A stretch of 64,000 bases of DNA from Tipula vernalis (GCA_958295665.1 OY282559.1:252707461-252771460); one strand, 5' to 3'; shown: positions 11,605-27,000, counted from the stretch's first letter. Made by a program: numbers and translations. The notes: generated by a model from the letters alone, not told the origin.

Positions 11605-13659
11605 CTTTAGATTTAGAATAAAATGAAAATGGAAATAAAACAATATAAATAAACAGAAAAAAAACAAATAATAAATAAAAACAAATATAATATTAAAAAT
11701 AAATGTGATAAATAATAATATAATAGTTAGTAAATAGTGGCGGGTTTAAAAAGCTTATACAGATGAGAATAAATGTTTGTCAGAGCTTCATTAAGGAATA
11801 ACAGATTTGCAATTTAATGGACATTTACCTTTTATACGTATCAATGCAATCAAAACTTTCAGAAAAGAATTTCTAGATCTCTTGCATCATTTATGATTCT
11901 GTTGTTCAGAAAATCGAAATTTCACGGTCGCCCGATAGGGAACACACCGAATTTTTAGTCTTGTGTCTCTTTCTTATTTAGATATAATCATTGAACCCAG
12001 TATTCGGCAATTCTTGTCGCTGAGAGACTGTCTCTTCTTCTCACCTCATTGTTTCATTCGTCGCTCACTAATGCCGATCAATTTATTATTTTATTATGCC
12101 GATTAAAATATTCTCTTCGGAATAGTTCGAATACGTAAATATCATGCCATTCTGTTTTTCATTAATAATAATTAATATTATTTACATGATTTATGAGGCA
12201 GTTGTTCTGTAGTGAGTCAAGCAAGTAAAACTGTTGAAAATAATTTTACTGTTGTCATCGGTATTATAACTGAGTTTTATACAGTTGTTGCGGTTGATCA
12301 TCACTTCCCATATAAAATAAAATATTAATAGCTTTTGTGAAAAAAGCGCTTGGAACAGTTTGCTGAGAGAACCTTCTTCAAATAATTACCAATTATCTTC
12401 GGATAATTTCCGGTCCAGAATCCAGTTTATTATGTGTTTTTAGTTCCCGTTCTAAATTGCATTGTGAATTTGGCAATTGGCAGCTTGCCATTCTCCCAGG
12501 TAAAGGCGTTGCCACATGCACAAACGGCAAACCGGTGTTTCAAACCGTATAACCCATAATTTGAAAAAATCATGGCAAATTTTATATTTTGACGGGCAAA
12601 TTTTAGCTTGCTGGCCGGTAAAATTTAAAATTAGAGTTTTTTGACGGAAATTACCTAAATCAACTTTAATAAAAATGTCTAAGAATAAGATGCTACTTAT
12701 AGATTTGAAACAATTTTAAATAATTTTGATATCGAATTTTCCGTTTTTTTTAGGTTTTCATTTAACATGATGCAAATAAGAGAAATAAAATGACACGATT
12801 AGGAGCGACAAAATGATACAAAAAAGGGAAATAAGCTCAGAAGAGAACGATCGAGGTTTTTATTGACGATCACGAGAAATTTTTCGGAAGAGGAAGGTCG
12901 AGACACCCTTGTGGCTACACTTTATTATGTTCTTAAATACTCGCACACATAACTTAGGAAGAACAACAAATTCCAAAATAAAATTATTACGAAAGTGGTC
13001 GACGAAGAATGTACATATATTTTGTTTTGGTTTTTTATTAATGAAGTCATGAATTCCTCATGTTAGAAGAAAGAGAAAAATTTCTCAAGGCGAGGAAAAG
13101 CATCAAAAATTTGAACCGATTTCACCAGATTCGCTTATTTTTGATACTTACTATCATGAGAAAATAAACTAATACTACAAAAATATTTGACGGCATACAA
13201 TTCCAAAATGTATGTACATATATACATATAAAAAATTCCCAATACTCAATCCTCATTTTGCGACCAAAATCGATATCCAGATAATGTTGAAACTCTCAAA
13301 ATATCTGAGGCATTTAGTTATCCAGGGAATTTTTGTCTATTTTATACTTTTATCAAATTCATGTTCTCTTCTTTCGAATAATTTAAATAATTTCGTGAAA
13401 ATTTGTAATCAAATTGGAAATTGTATTTTGTGAAAACAATACGCTGTTACCTCACGAAATTAGTGGCGGAAAGAATATTTCTTCATAATGGTGTGCCGAT
13501 ATACATAGACAATGATCATTGGGTTTTCGTCATGTCTTAATAAACTATTTTAAAGGTCGTGCGCTAAATTTTAAAATTTGACTTAAAAAACCTTGTATCG
13601 TAACGTGTTCTGTCCTTATATGTACACGACTGCTTTATTATATTTGGAGATTAGTTAGA

Positions 13660-15250
13660 TCAGGGTGGTTTAATGAACCAGTCTTTAAAATTTTTTTGTT
13701 TCATCCGAAGAGTCGAAACCGCAACTTTTTAATTACCCGAAAACGGAACGGAAACGAAATAAATAAAATTCATTGGACCAAAGAGCATATAATATACAAT
13801 GGTTTTACAACCGCATAACTCTTGTTCCATTTATCCAATTTTAAAAATAAAATTATAATGAATGGGTCAAAAATTGTTTCTGTTTTTGTTGTAACTGCTA
13901 GTAAAAGCAAGAATTTATTATTTATTGGTGCTAGTTGCGATTAAATTTATTATTCGGTTTCGGCACACCTGCTACTCTATATTCTTTGATTGAACCGTAA
14001 TCGTAACCGGAGCGATATTTCCATTCGGCTAATTTTGTTTTTTCCGTTTCGATTTTTTTTTAAATTTGTGTTTTTGTTTACCAATAGTACTTGTATAGGT
14101 GTGTAACATTAATTGGTAAAAAACTCCAAAATTCAGTTGAGCGACCTCAAGCTTTAATGGAGCAAATAAACTCCGAAAGCCAGAAGAAGATATACTGTCG
14201 TGCTAAGAAAAAAAGTCACATTTGCCTTTTGGTAGTTTTGGAGTAATTTCAATTTTTCTGTTTTTGTTTGCCATGTCTTAATATGAAACTTGACTACTAG
14301 AAAGAAAAAATAGGTATTTGATTACCGAATCCAAATATGCCTCTAACGCATTTTTCGACTTTTGGCGTTTGTGACTTTTTATCTTAATACGGCAGACAAG
14401 GGATCCAGAACGAAATTTTACTAGAACAATATTACATCAAGCCAGCGCTTTACTTGGATTAAGTTATTTTGGTGAAAAACAAAAACGCAAAACTTCATTT
14501 CTCACACGAATTTTTCTGTTAAAATCAGCGTTTTAATCTATTGGAAATTGAAATATTTTATTTATCTGAATTGAACAAAATGGGCAAAATAGTACTGGCT
14601 AAGCCTGCAACATAGGTTGGCGTAAAACACAATTGTACTGTAATAAAACTCTCTAAAGTATTTTCTACTCGAAAACCGGGTTTGAACACGGAACGGAAAA
14701 TAAATATCAATAAAAACCGTAACTCAACCGGAATGGAATAAATATACTTTTAAAGTCATACTGGAACCGAAAAAAAATCGAATTTCATGAACCGAAACGA
14801 CATGTGCGATTAATACGGGAGATCTAATGATGTAAACGTCTTGTGGAATAAAAGGAAATCCTTAGCCGAAATAAAACGAATTTTTCCCTTCAAATAAAGA
14901 GGCTGTAAAGAGATTTGCCAAAGCTGAATGCCAAAATTGTTTAACTGAAAACATTATTTCTAAAATGAATTAATTGACCGAAATGTTTAAAATAGTACCG
15001 GATGTACCTGCGACGTAGGTTAACGCAGTACGAAATTTTTCTGCACCGAATTGCATATTAACAATCTAAATTTTTGAAAATTTGAAATAAAATTTCGTTT
15101 AATTTTTAATCGCAATTCCCCGAACCCAAACCGTAACCGGAGCGCATAGAAATCAATAAAAATCGAAAATGAGTAGAAACGAAAAATAAAAATTAGTAAA
15201 GTAGGTAATCGAAAACAGGAACAAAACCATTTTCGGTTTAAGTGTCTTTG
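13660..15250. repeat. Degenerate internally repeated region in sPLA2 intron 2
   Basis: Related segments recur at spacings of about 400-450 bp. AAAATAGTACTGGCTAAGCC (near 14587) resembles AAAATAGTACCGGATGTACC (near 14991), and each is followed by a CATAGGTT or CGTAGGTT block. CGTAACCGGAGCG occurs twice (near 14001 and 15131). Motifs of the type GAACGGAAA and CCGAAAC are scattered between. It looks like an old tandemly duplicated repeat. Confidence 0.5.
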
Positions 15251-16294
15251 GTGGCTTCATCGGGCCTCGTTTGACAGGTAATATTTAGGCCCAGTTTTTA
15301 TGAAGAAGATTTAATCAAGAGTTTCAGCACCAAGTGTGGTACACCCTTTATGCTAGATTTAACCCATTTTGGAATGATTTCTTATAGCCAGAATTTTAGG
15401 AAGCTACTATTTTTAACCGTTGTGGTTAAAAATAACACAGAAATTATCTAGAGTAATTGGCATATTTGTTATTCCATTAAATAACTTCAAGGATTCCTCG
15501 GTATGCATGTTTAGTCACAAGCATGTCTAGTAATACTTTTATAAAAAACAAAATTGTTGACCGATTGAGTATTCCGAAAACCAAAACCATTGCAAACGGG
15601 TTTGCATTTTATTCCAAATTGCCGAAACAATTTTCAGCATTCATATGTGTTTAGATGGTTGTTTCTGTCGTCATAAGATTCTAGATTCTAATTTAAATCT
15701 AATCTTCAAAACTTAAATCAAAATGCTCCAGTCCAGAATACTCAATACCTCATTTCACTCATTTGAAGATCTGCAATTTAAGGAAAATTGTTCGGAAATT
15801 CAGATCAAAATTGATTTTAATCGTTAATAGGCGGGTAGACAACTTCCAGTAAAATGACTTAATAAAGTGAGGGTATTTTTTTTAATAATAAGCTTTAATC
15901 AAGCAAGAACCGTTTAATTCCTAATCTTCTTCAGTATACCAAAAACTAATATTCTAACCAAAATTTAGCGAAATAGGTATAAGATAATACGGTATTTTTT
16001 TTAAATGGTGTAAAGAAGTAATTAATCATCTAAGGTTTACAGTCGAAGATACCGAATTTAGTTTTCAAAAGGTTTTTTTGTGGAAGTTAAGTTGAAAGAC
16101 CCTTTGATAAACCAAAGGGATTGTCCCTTACTTTTTAAGAATAATCAGTTTATGGGCGAGAAAATTGTGAAATAATATTTTAGAAATTTCGTTCAAACTT
16201 CCGTTTTAAGTAGAAGCTGTCAACTTTAATTTCAGTTATTTACCTTTAACTGGTGACCGCCATTTCTTTACTTAAAGTATTAGGTCTTACGCTT

Positions 16295-16377
16295 GTATTC
16301 ACGAAACATACAATTGTGAAATAATGATCGATTGTGAAATAATGGTCGATTACTGTTAATTGAGGTTTCGTGAATAC
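16295..16377. repeat. Small inverted-repeat element in sPLA2 intron 2
   Basis: A perfect 13-bp inverted repeat, GTATTCACGAAAC at 16295-16307 and GTTTCGTGAATAC at 16365-16377. It encloses a tandem pair of an 18-bp unit (ATTGTGAAATAATGATCG-like). It is probably a tiny MITE or fold-back remnant. Confidence 0.6.
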
Positions 16378-17569
16378 GGTATTAATATAATTATTAAATC
16401 TATTTGGAACATATTTATTTAAATGAAAATTAAGTATGTATTTCATTGCAAAGGTTTCTGTCCATTTTCGCAAATCGCGGATCCTTATACCGTATACGCT
16501 CAAAACAAACAATTTATTTACATATTTTAGTACACCTGCATAAATAAAATAGTTATAGTGCAAAAGATTATTAATAATAAACAATAATTAAAATATAAAA
16601 TAAATTATTAAAATTAATAATTGAATAATGATTAAAATGAATGCGTATATGTGTATGTGTGTGCGCCAATATGATTTTCCCAAACTTTATAAAAGCAATA
16701 ATTTAAATGAATAATTTTTAAATGATAAACCAATTTTCAATTTAATAAAGACATTTTTTTCTTATAAAAATTCAATAATTTTTTGTTTTTAATCAAAATT
16801 GGAAGAAATTGTGTGTGAAACACGTTCGGAAACGTAATAATTTTGTGTAATTTAAATAAAAAAAAAATGTTTCAAAAGATTTCAATGAATCGATGAAAAG
16901 AAAACTGAATTTACTAAATATTTTGTAGCAAAGAAGTAAGAAGATGTATTCGCTCTTATTGTATATTATATAGATTAAGTGGTGTCGTGTGCACGTTTGG
17001 TGGCATTTATTTGGCTCCCATTAATCTGGAACCTGCATTTTACAAAAAATACAAGAAAGGTAATTGAAAACTGTGTTCATGCATAGTAGTGCGTATGTGC
17101 GTTTAAAAATTGTATTATTGCATATTAAATAAACTACTGTTAATGTTACCAAAATCTACTGAGCATTTTTTGTAAGGTATATCTTAGGCCAATCATATAC
17201 GTGATTTTTAGGCGTAAAATATTAAAACTCATCTTAAATTTAAATTTAATACCAACTAAAAATTATGTGGCTGCTCTTTATCAAAACCAATTGAAACACC
17301 AAAAATAATAAACAATTCCATAAAATAGCGCACGCGAGCACATTGGTATGCAAATTTGATGGCGCACGCACGCTAATTTATAAAATTTAATAATACACGC
17401 GATCATACTATTTATATTAAATGGCGCGAAATATGGCGTCTCGAATTTATTTATTATTTTTTTATTTGTCCTTATTTCCGGGTTTCAATTATTTTTAATT
17501 TAATATATTTATAAAGTGTAGCTAAAATAGAGATTCAGTGGAGTTAACAAGTAAATAAATGGTTCTTAC

Positions 17570-18088
17570 CGTTCTAGATGATCTTTCGCCACCATTTGTT
17601 CTGTATCATTTCGACTATGCATCCGTGTCACAAGTTTTTTGAGTTCACGATTTTTACGATCACATTGTCTTCGCATATCCTTTACAATCATCCATTGTGA
17701 CAAATCACCGGGTAATTCAAATAAATTACCCAATTTATGATAGTGTAAATCACGCATACCGAAATATTCATCGTCGACCGGAATTTGATTCAGCACATCC
17801 ATATTGTGTTCGATCTCTTTCAATTCTGGCGTTAGTATATCATTTTCTACGTAACCTAAAAATTCACGATCACTTATTTTACGATGCATATCATGTTCGG
17901 CAAGTGCATGTTTTGATGTGAAATTTCGCCGTTGCACCGATTTAAATTCGTGATGAAATTTTTTAATAAAATCATGTACATTGTGTCGCTCCCGGATATA
18001 CTCGCAACTCAGCAGTTCACCATCATCGGTGAATATCATTTGAAAAAATAGTTTACCATTTGTTAATTGAAATAGTTTTGGTGATTTA
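17570..18088 (-). CDS. Secreted group III phospholipase A2-like gene, exon 2 (charged propeptide)
   Basis: Seen: a 519-bp open exon preceded by a strong acceptor (TTGTTTCCACAG, ending at 18089) and followed by GTAAGA (17569-17564). It starts with the last base of a codon and ends after two bases of an Arg codon, so it is phase-symmetric. It encodes about 173 residues rich in Glu, Asp, Lys, Arg and His, with only two Cys (in LLSCEY and RRQCDRK). Known of the family: many arthropod group III sPLA2s carry a long N-terminal pro-region before the catalytic domain. Inferred: this exon is that pro-region, and it is removed at the basic site formed at its 3' junction. It lies in the 9.0-kb and 6.0-kb intron context between exon 1 and the catalytic exons. 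I recognise no named domain in it. The coding call is firm from length, splice sites and phase; its function is inferred. Confidence 0.85.
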
Positions 18089-21000
18089 CTGTGGAAACAA
18101 AAATAAATAAAAATAAATAAATTTTAATTTCTTAATATTTAATAATATTCTTTACAAATCGTATCAAACAGACAAATACACACACACACACAATAAATGG
18201 TATTTTGTCCGCATTCAAAAGGAACATGGAAACAAAATTTAGAAAATTAGTCGATAAATAAATATATTTGTTCGAAAAATGTGAATTCGTTCGTAGGTGT
18301 CACAAGAAATGCGTGTGATCATTAAAATCAAAAATACGATCATCGCTTTGCATGTATCCATTTATCTACTAAAAGATATTGTGTGATAAACACATAATTA
18401 TTGTTATCACAATGTAAAGATAGTTTTCTCTAGATTTATGATCATTTGAAATACGGTTCGATGTGATTTATTGTGTATGAGGCCGAGAGTATATTATGAA
18501 CATCAGAATTTTTGTTTTGTTTTTAAGGCTTGTCACCATGTTCGAAAGGCGCGCGTTATTTATTTTATTATCATTATCATTAAAATAAAAATTTAAAAAA
18601 AAAAGTAGCAGCTAACTAGGGAGATTTCTTTATCAATAAATTTGTTTGACATGATGAAACACCGCTTTATTTAGGCACCCTATTTGATTTTCTATTTTAT
18701 GTTTATGTACCTATGCTATATGGAATTGGAAAATGCATTTTTTATTGATTTTCGAGAAATGAAGTAGAGAATTTAAACAAAAAAAAAAAGTTATTGACAT
18801 AACCTTAAAATATGTCATAATCATTTAATTATTTTTAGAATTTAAGAAGAGAGATTTATTGTATGTATATATACATAGGTATAGGTACTACAATATTGTA
18901 CATTAAAAGGATGTATATATACTAGGGTCCATTGTTTAAGATATACAATACGGTCGTAAAATGAATGAAAAGTTTACAATTTTTTCGACTTTAAATTTTT
19001 GTTTAGAATTTAATAATAGATATTAAACCATCTTTATTAAAATGTTGACTTAGATTGTGGCTTTATGTTATTATTATCTTTTTGGGAATCAAGTTCATCA
19101 ATTTTTTTTTTCTGACGAATCATCCGACGTGTGACCAGAGAATATTAAACTAAACGATCATTATGTTGAAATTAGGTCAGTGCATAGTTTAATTCAGCCT
19201 TAGCTAAGCCATGTTAATCCGAATTTTATTAACAACAATGCAGACAGGAGTTGCTAAAATTTTGACTGATTTTTAAAGTTTGGAAAAATTTAGAATTCAA
19301 TGGCTGTAACCTTCCGAAAAACTGTATCCAATAATAAATTCATATTTTCAAAAGGCTTAGATTTCTAGGGTTTCTATACACTTAAATCAATGAACTGACT
19401 TAAAAAAGGAACATCTTAAGTCTAGACATTTTGGTTCAATCAATCGATCCGATTTTTTTTTCTGTTCATTATGTTTATTCCGAAATTCCTTATTTATTTA
19501 TTTAAATTCCTTCAAATCATTTTAAAATAAACTTATTACAATCCAATCAAAATAATCTTTCGCATTACAAATTCTTATTTTTATTGCTAAGATGGGTAGG
19601 TAAATAATGTGTTTCGTCTCTACATTGAAAAAAAAAAAAAGGACTCGGCCACCAATTTAACATAAGTAATGTGAAAAAATTGTGGCGTTAAATCGGATTT
19701 TCTCATGTTTTGTTAGTTTTTGTTGTACTACAACCCTCTGAACATACATTTAATATGCAACATCAGAAGGAAATAACCACACATATTCTCATACTTTTTA
19801 CTAAAATAATTCTTTTACCTCAAAAAAAAAAAAAAAAAAAAATTTAATAAAATAAAAAGGAACGACTTAAGAAGTATTTTGTGGTTTAACAGAAAATGAA
19901 AAAAAAAAAAAGATTTTAAGATAATGTATTTTATTTTAATTTTATTTGTATTGTCCTTTTTTATGGTGGTGCTGCTTTTCAACAACACGTCTATGATTTA
20001 AATGTGATGATTCGGAAATTTGAATAAAGTTAGTAAAGAGCACTTTCACAGGGTCTATTTTTTTATTCACACCGCGCAGTGGTTTCCCCAATAGATTAAA
20101 ATCAAAGCAGACAAGATCCACAGCTCTTCGTTGTCTCGCATAAATCCGGTTAGTAATCTAATTACGTTAACAATCAACCATCAAACTCTGTGTTTTATAA
20201 TTTTTCGAGGAATAAATGAAGGTGTGAAAGGTGGTACAAGGTGCCAAGAATATTAAAGTAAACGTACTATGAGTAAATTTTCAATGAGTTGATCAATTTA
20301 AATAGCCCTATGGAAGTTACACGACCACGTTTCCGAACATTTGAAAAATCAAAATGAAGCAGCAAGTTCAGGACGAGCAATTTCAAAAGTAGCACAATCA
20401 TCCCCTCCCAAAAAAATTTAATAATTTATTTGTTTACAGTAGGCCGCAACAAGAAGCCTATTCAATTCGGAAATATTTATTTTAAATAAATCTGTGGCAC
20501 AGGATCCAGTGTAAAGGACCGATCAAAACGCAATCAGGAACCGTTAAACCTAAATCATTAATGTATTATTACAATAAAACAACTGATAGTTTTTATATTG
20601 TAAGTCTATAACAAAATCTAGACCCCACGGAAAAATTCCGTCTCGAATAATTTCGAAAATATCGGCAGGCTCTAAGATTCTCGGGTAATATCAAACAATC
20701 AAAAACATTCGACAACCCCAGCATCCCTGGAATACATTATGCAACTCAGTTCCATGTGAAACATGAATAATTTCAAAAATCTCGAGAAATTTTAAAATGT
20801 GATCAAAGTCAAACAAAAGAACACCATCATTACATTCCATAAGGAGTTTGCATTTTCCTTAAATTTACTCGTATAGTTTATTCGAAATAAGCTGGTTTTA
20901 CTGGTAAATTTTATTTTTATTTTCCGAAAACAAATCCGGTAAATAGGAACTATAATTCGATTGATGATCCTTCAAGTTTCTGGTGTTACAAGTTTTGAAT

Positions 21001-24000
21001 ATTTGAGAACGGTTGATGGATGAGGACAAGCAGTAACATTGATGGAAGAAGCTTTTAATAGAGGATAGTTAGACTCTGATGAGGTGGAAAACAAATGCTT
21101 AGGTGAGGCGGTCAAATATCAGATCCCTGTTAAAAGTGTCGGCCAGAAAAAGGTTGTTCTATTCCGGTAACACAAATGTTCAAGGCTGCATTGTCACGTT
21201 GGAAAGTAATCACCTTGAGTAATCACTCCACCAACGTTATCTTCTTAAATCACCAAGTTTATAGTATATTATTCAACTAGCGTGTAATGATAGTTGTCAC
21301 TCACGAAGGTAAAGTTTGACGGAATTATCCGATTGAGTATAATAACCATTAAATGCGCCATTTTATTTATTTTTAAGTAAAACATGCGCTCGCGAATATT
21401 ATTCCGAACAGGGAAATTTATCAGCCATGGAATTTGTTTACTATGACTGTGTCCGAAACCTGTGATAAATATTTTTTAGTACTAATTTTTAACATTTATT
21501 TGAAAAAACCGCACACACCAAAATTATCACAGTCAAATCCTATGATAATTTTTGACATATGTGTACCAAATAAATTCATTGCATTGCGTGATTGACTTAG
21601 TCGCCTTAACGTTTTATTTCAAATAAGAAATTGATTTTCCTCATTCGCTGCTATGAAGATGGATGGATTTTTTAACTGGGACCGTGATTTTAATTCTTTG
21701 GCCGTAATTTTTATTGTCGAATTAAATTGCGTGATTATGTATTAGTGAGCGTTATTGTGAGTGTCTGGATCATCCGATAGTTTGATTTCTGGTCGTGAAA
21801 AAGTTTAGGCCAATTTCCTATTACTGCAGTTGTTAATATCTCATATTTGCTTGTTCTATTTATTCGCTTATTTTTACACACTATCCAATTTTCAAAATTA
21901 ATATCTTTGTTTTCCAAATACATCACTGGCAATGCCATTATGTACCTATTAACAATGAAATGATGCAGCATTACGTTCCCGACCAATTCTTAACAATTCA
22001 ATAGCATGAATCTAAAAAATATGCACTAAATATGCCACTATCTAGCCAAAATATAAAAGAGAATCATGAAGCTTACTTTTGTATGTACCATTGACGTCAG
22101 AAGTTTTCATTTTCTATCCAAAAATCTCCGTATTTCTCGGAAATAAATGTATTTAAAGTGAGACAACAAAAGTATGAGGCGAGAAAATATGCAAAACAAT
22201 TATTGCACAATTCGAACAGCATAATAAAAAGTTTTGAATGTAGGGGAATATTTTTGTAAAAAATATTTAACACAGGTTCCGGACACTGTCTAATGTGTCC
22301 TATGGTACAAAAAAATTCCTGTAAATCATACTATGGGAAAATATTAAGTATTGATGTTTTTTTTATGTAAATCAATTTTGAGAAATTGAGATATTTTGCT
22401 AAATTTTCCCCCATCTTCCAGCAAAATTATGAACGTCAATTATGATAATAATAACAACTACAAACGACACGCCAGTTTTGTAATTTGTTATTCATGAACA
22501 AAAATTATAAAATTGTTTATAATTTTACGACTACGTATCACAAAAGTTTATAGTTTCCATTTTAAATAATTTTTTTTAGTAATATGAACAAAATTTCTAC
22601 TGACAGCTATCCTCAAATCTAAAAAAAAACTATTGTTTTGTTTCCATCACAAAATAAATTTACTTGTAAGTTCTATGGGGCACGTTCAAAATTGCTGTAC
22701 ATATTTCAAGAATCCCATAGAACTGGACATAAGAAACAATTTTAAAACCAAAGCCTACTACGATAATATTTAAAATATGTAGTAAGTTTTATTGCGTTTG
22801 TATGGTACCAACCAGTGAGTAATAAATTCAACCCGATAGTAATAAATTCATCGTGAGTTTTATTTTATTTTCATCATGAATATTATTACTGAACAGGAGT
22901 AGAAAAACAAATTAATTTTCTTTGTATGTTTAAAAATTATAAATAAGATAAACTACAGCCTCATCAGGTAAAAGATCGTGCTCTTGTAAGTGGCATGAAT
23001 AAAGACAATAAAAAATAAGCAACGACTGCAGGTCGCATAGGTTAAAGGTTGTCTAGTCAGTCTTATGTCAATCTTTATCAACTCTCGATAAGACCGAAGA
23101 AAGAACCGTTATTTTGAACAGTTTTACGATTGATGTGTATTATAGAAATATACTGCTACACATTATTATCAAATTTCTTGTAAATACATATATCTTGAAT
23201 ATTTGTGTAATCCGAATAAAATGTTACGATAAAAAAATATCGAACGTGAGGTTAAGTTAATTACGGCTAGATTTCAAAAAAAAAAATCAATTGATTAAAT
23301 TTTATATTTCTTTTTGCACATGAATTTGAATTACGCTTTGATAATAATATTCCAATTAAGATAAAACAAATATAGTCATGAATTTAGGCTGTAACTTAAA
23401 AAGTCAAAGTTATGTAGATAATTCCCTTACTGTATAAAAAACATACCGAACCATCATCACATCAAACCAAGTGAATTTGAAATGATATATGTTTATGTTT
23501 TGGGATAAAACGAACAACTCAACATAAAAAAAATTGCATTGTGTGTGAAAAATAGGGAAACAAAAACATAAATGTGTATAAAAGGGGGTTGAAAATGCAT
23601 TTGTTTTGAATATTTTTTTATTTTATTTTTTTATTTATCTATCAGAAAGAATTATGAATTACACCCAATCCATATCGCCACGGTGTTGTATGCGCCACCC
23701 CATAAATTTATAGAATAAGTATGTATATGCTGTAATACTGTATATTGTAGTTCTTTTTCTTTCTTTTTGATTGTCATTAAGTGTATCGTTATCCCATCAT
23801 ATAATCACTGAACCAATTCCTTCCCCTCCATATATCCATAATAAAAAACACTATAAAGTTATTTTTTTTTTATCAGTCGGAATTTATCTTTCCGTCTAAT
23901 GTACACATTACTTTTGATATTTTAGGGTTGAAATCTAGCTGCTGTTCATTTTTAATTATTTTTTATATTTGTAAATTGATATTTATAAAATACCGTGTAG

Positions 24001-27000
24001 TATTTAAATATTAAAACGGTGTCGTGTGGCACTAAGTTATGTTAATTGAACGAGAGAGTGCTCAACAAGTTGTGCATATTAAAGGTTTTTGAGGGATGAA
24101 ATCATTACTATCTATACCAGTGATCATAAATTAGTACGAGGACAAATATATTTATAAATAGATATCTATTTTAAAACAAAACAACTTGTCATTTGAATAT
24201 AATATAATCGAATGATTAATCATTAACTATGCGTTGACCTACTTTACAAATATAGCTTAAATATACATACACATATCGTGTATATGATCATTAAAAAACT
24301 GTATGCAAGCGACTAATTAAAAAAGGGGCCTGTTCGCTTCTACTATTATTATTCACGTTTAACGTAACATCGCACATTGATAATCATTCAAAAATAAAAA
24401 TATAAATGATTTGTAATTCATAATCATTATGTCATTATTAATAAAATAAAAAACTAAAAAATAAATAATTATTGTTTATACAAAAAAAAAATTCATTCAA
24501 AAAAAAAAAATACGGAACGTACAAATATTGTAAAATAAACAAGTGACGTGGTTTCTTTTAACAGGTACAATCAAAACAACGTGTTCGATCGTACGATCGC
24601 GTATTATTTCCATGTGTAACTGTGTGTAATTTTTTTTGCCAACTTTTTGATTTTCTGTTGCTTTCAAAAGCTATAAAAAGAATAGCAACTGAGTTATTCA
24701 AATATGTATGTATATAGACACAAACACACGAGATTCGTAGATATAGAAATTACTAGACCACGACCAAACATTTTCTAAATTCCGTGTCTTTCAATATTAC
24801 TTAAATAAAAATTTTTAAAGGTTTCCTGTAGGTACTGCAGGCAGACATACAACAATTACAAATATTATTACGATATTGTAATAAATTATACTGTACAACA
24901 ATCATGAATCGCGAAAAAAAACAGGTAATGTAAGTAAGGTAACAAAAATAAAAAATTATCGTACGATTCTCTTACCTCATATTGTATAAATGTATGTATG
25001 TACAACGTTAGCGTACGTCATCACGCGATCTTTTTATTTGTATGGTGTGTGACTGGTGGGTGATTCAATACTGAATTTAACGCGGAGCAATGTGGATGAT
25101 ATGACATATATAATTTTTAATATACATTGCATTACTGATTAGATGATCCTAGTAAATATGAGGCAATCGATCATGTTTGTGAGAAATTTTTTTTGTATTT
25201 TTTATTATTAATAATTTGTTTACTACACAACTTGTATATTTACGGTATTTCTAAAGAAAAAAAAAATGTTACGAGATAAGAGATAACATTTTGTTTGTAA
25301 GAAATTTAAAACTTTTATTTCCACAAAAAATTTGTTTGGATTATCTTGAGCTACAATGTATTGTTAAATAGATCAAAATGTATTCAATATCAAGGATTTG
25401 TAGCTCACGCAAAACAAAACATAAATGCTTTGAATTAAGTCTGGATTAAATTACTAAAGCTTCTATTGTCCGTTTAACAATAATTTCCTTAAGCTATAAA
25501 TTGGGTGGCTTAAGTAAAATAAAATTTAAACTGATTGCAGGCTTTATCTGATAACGGATTTGAAAACAATTTATTTAAAATACAAGTTAGGGAAATTTTC
25601 AAAATTCAATTCCAAAACTGTTTTTGTATATTGCTGTATGTAAGGAAGGTTATGATAACTGTTATACGTAAAATATTTATTTCCATCACTGTACACAATT
25701 CTGAAATTTTATCAAATTCCCATCCTAGTAAACAATAATTAAGGGTGATTTTGAATGTGTTTGTGTGTGTGTACATGATTATGACTTTATTATTGTAAAA
25801 AATTAACTAACCGTGATTTTCTATTTGTTCGTTTTACATTTTAATTTTTTGCTACTGCTACGAGCATGCTTGACTTAAGGCATGATGCTGTTTCTGCTAA
25901 TACAAAATATCATATCAAACAACTGCTTGTAACATTAAAACAATAATATAACTACATTAAAATTGAGAGTAAGTATTATTGTTGGAATCCAAAATAAGTT
26001 ACTTAATAATTATTATTATGATTCAAAATTCCCATGAGAATTGTTTACTTTTAATGCTTGTAAATGTCTTCCAGACGAGGAAAATTAAACATTTTACAAA
26101 AAATTGGGGACTCGTACATCGATCTTGTGAAAATTTGCAAAGCAAAAAACATTCGATTGGAACAAGGTTAACTAACTTATAAAACGCGATATGATCGTGT
26201 TCGCCACCGGTGTATTAGGTGTGACGTTTCATCGCATAAAATTTCTTTTAAACAGGTTAAATAAAATAAAATAAAAAGTGGCGTGATTTTTTTTTTTTTT
26301 TTTTTTTTTTTCGTATATTTCGCGATATAAATAAACCACGACAAATTAAATACACACAAAAAAAAAAACATAAAATAAAATAACTTCTAAAATGCAAGGG
26401 GATTGTTTAATGTAAATCTATTTTCGAATTTTCTATTTCGTTGATCATGCATGATATGCGCACGGTGCGGCACTCGACATGAAGATCATGATCATTTTAA
26501 TAAATTTTTTATTTTTTTGTTTTAATTGATTAATGTTTATATATCATGTGTGTTTGTCTGTCGAACGAATCATGTTAACATTAAAATGCACTTTCTCTTA
26601 CTGCAGCAAGTGAGTTGAATGAGTTTTTAAAATTAGATTGAATTGATTTGATATGTCACATAAAATTAGACTGTATTATATAAACTATATGTACACATAA
26701 TTTTTTTTGTATACAAATAATTGACGTTGATACCAAGTGACAAAAGATCAAATTTGATTGGGATACATTTTTGTTGTTTCTCGTTGTTTTGTTTTAATTG
26801 AAATTAATTTAGTTTTAATAAAAACGGAATTTTAAGCAAAAATGTATACGAAACTGTGAATACGGTGGGCTATAGTATTATAAAAAATTGCATCGAGATT
26901 ATTTTGATTTGATAACACGAAAAAAAGAAAGTCAGTGTCACCCGAATTAACAACCTAAATTTATTATCATGACCCCGTCACTGCGGCAATTTTGGCACGC

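Larger units (their letters stand above)
11605..17569 (-). other. sPLA2 intron 2
   Basis: About 6 kb between exon 2 and the catalytic exons. It contains a degenerate repeat zone (13660-15250) and a small inverted-repeat element (16295-16377). I searched it by eye for a third copy of the W-C-G or C-C-R-x-H-D coding motif and found none. Confidence 0.6.

Noticed and set aside
17697..17921. Plus-strand open frame opposite sPLA2 exon 2
   Set aside because: Shadow of the real minus-strand exon.
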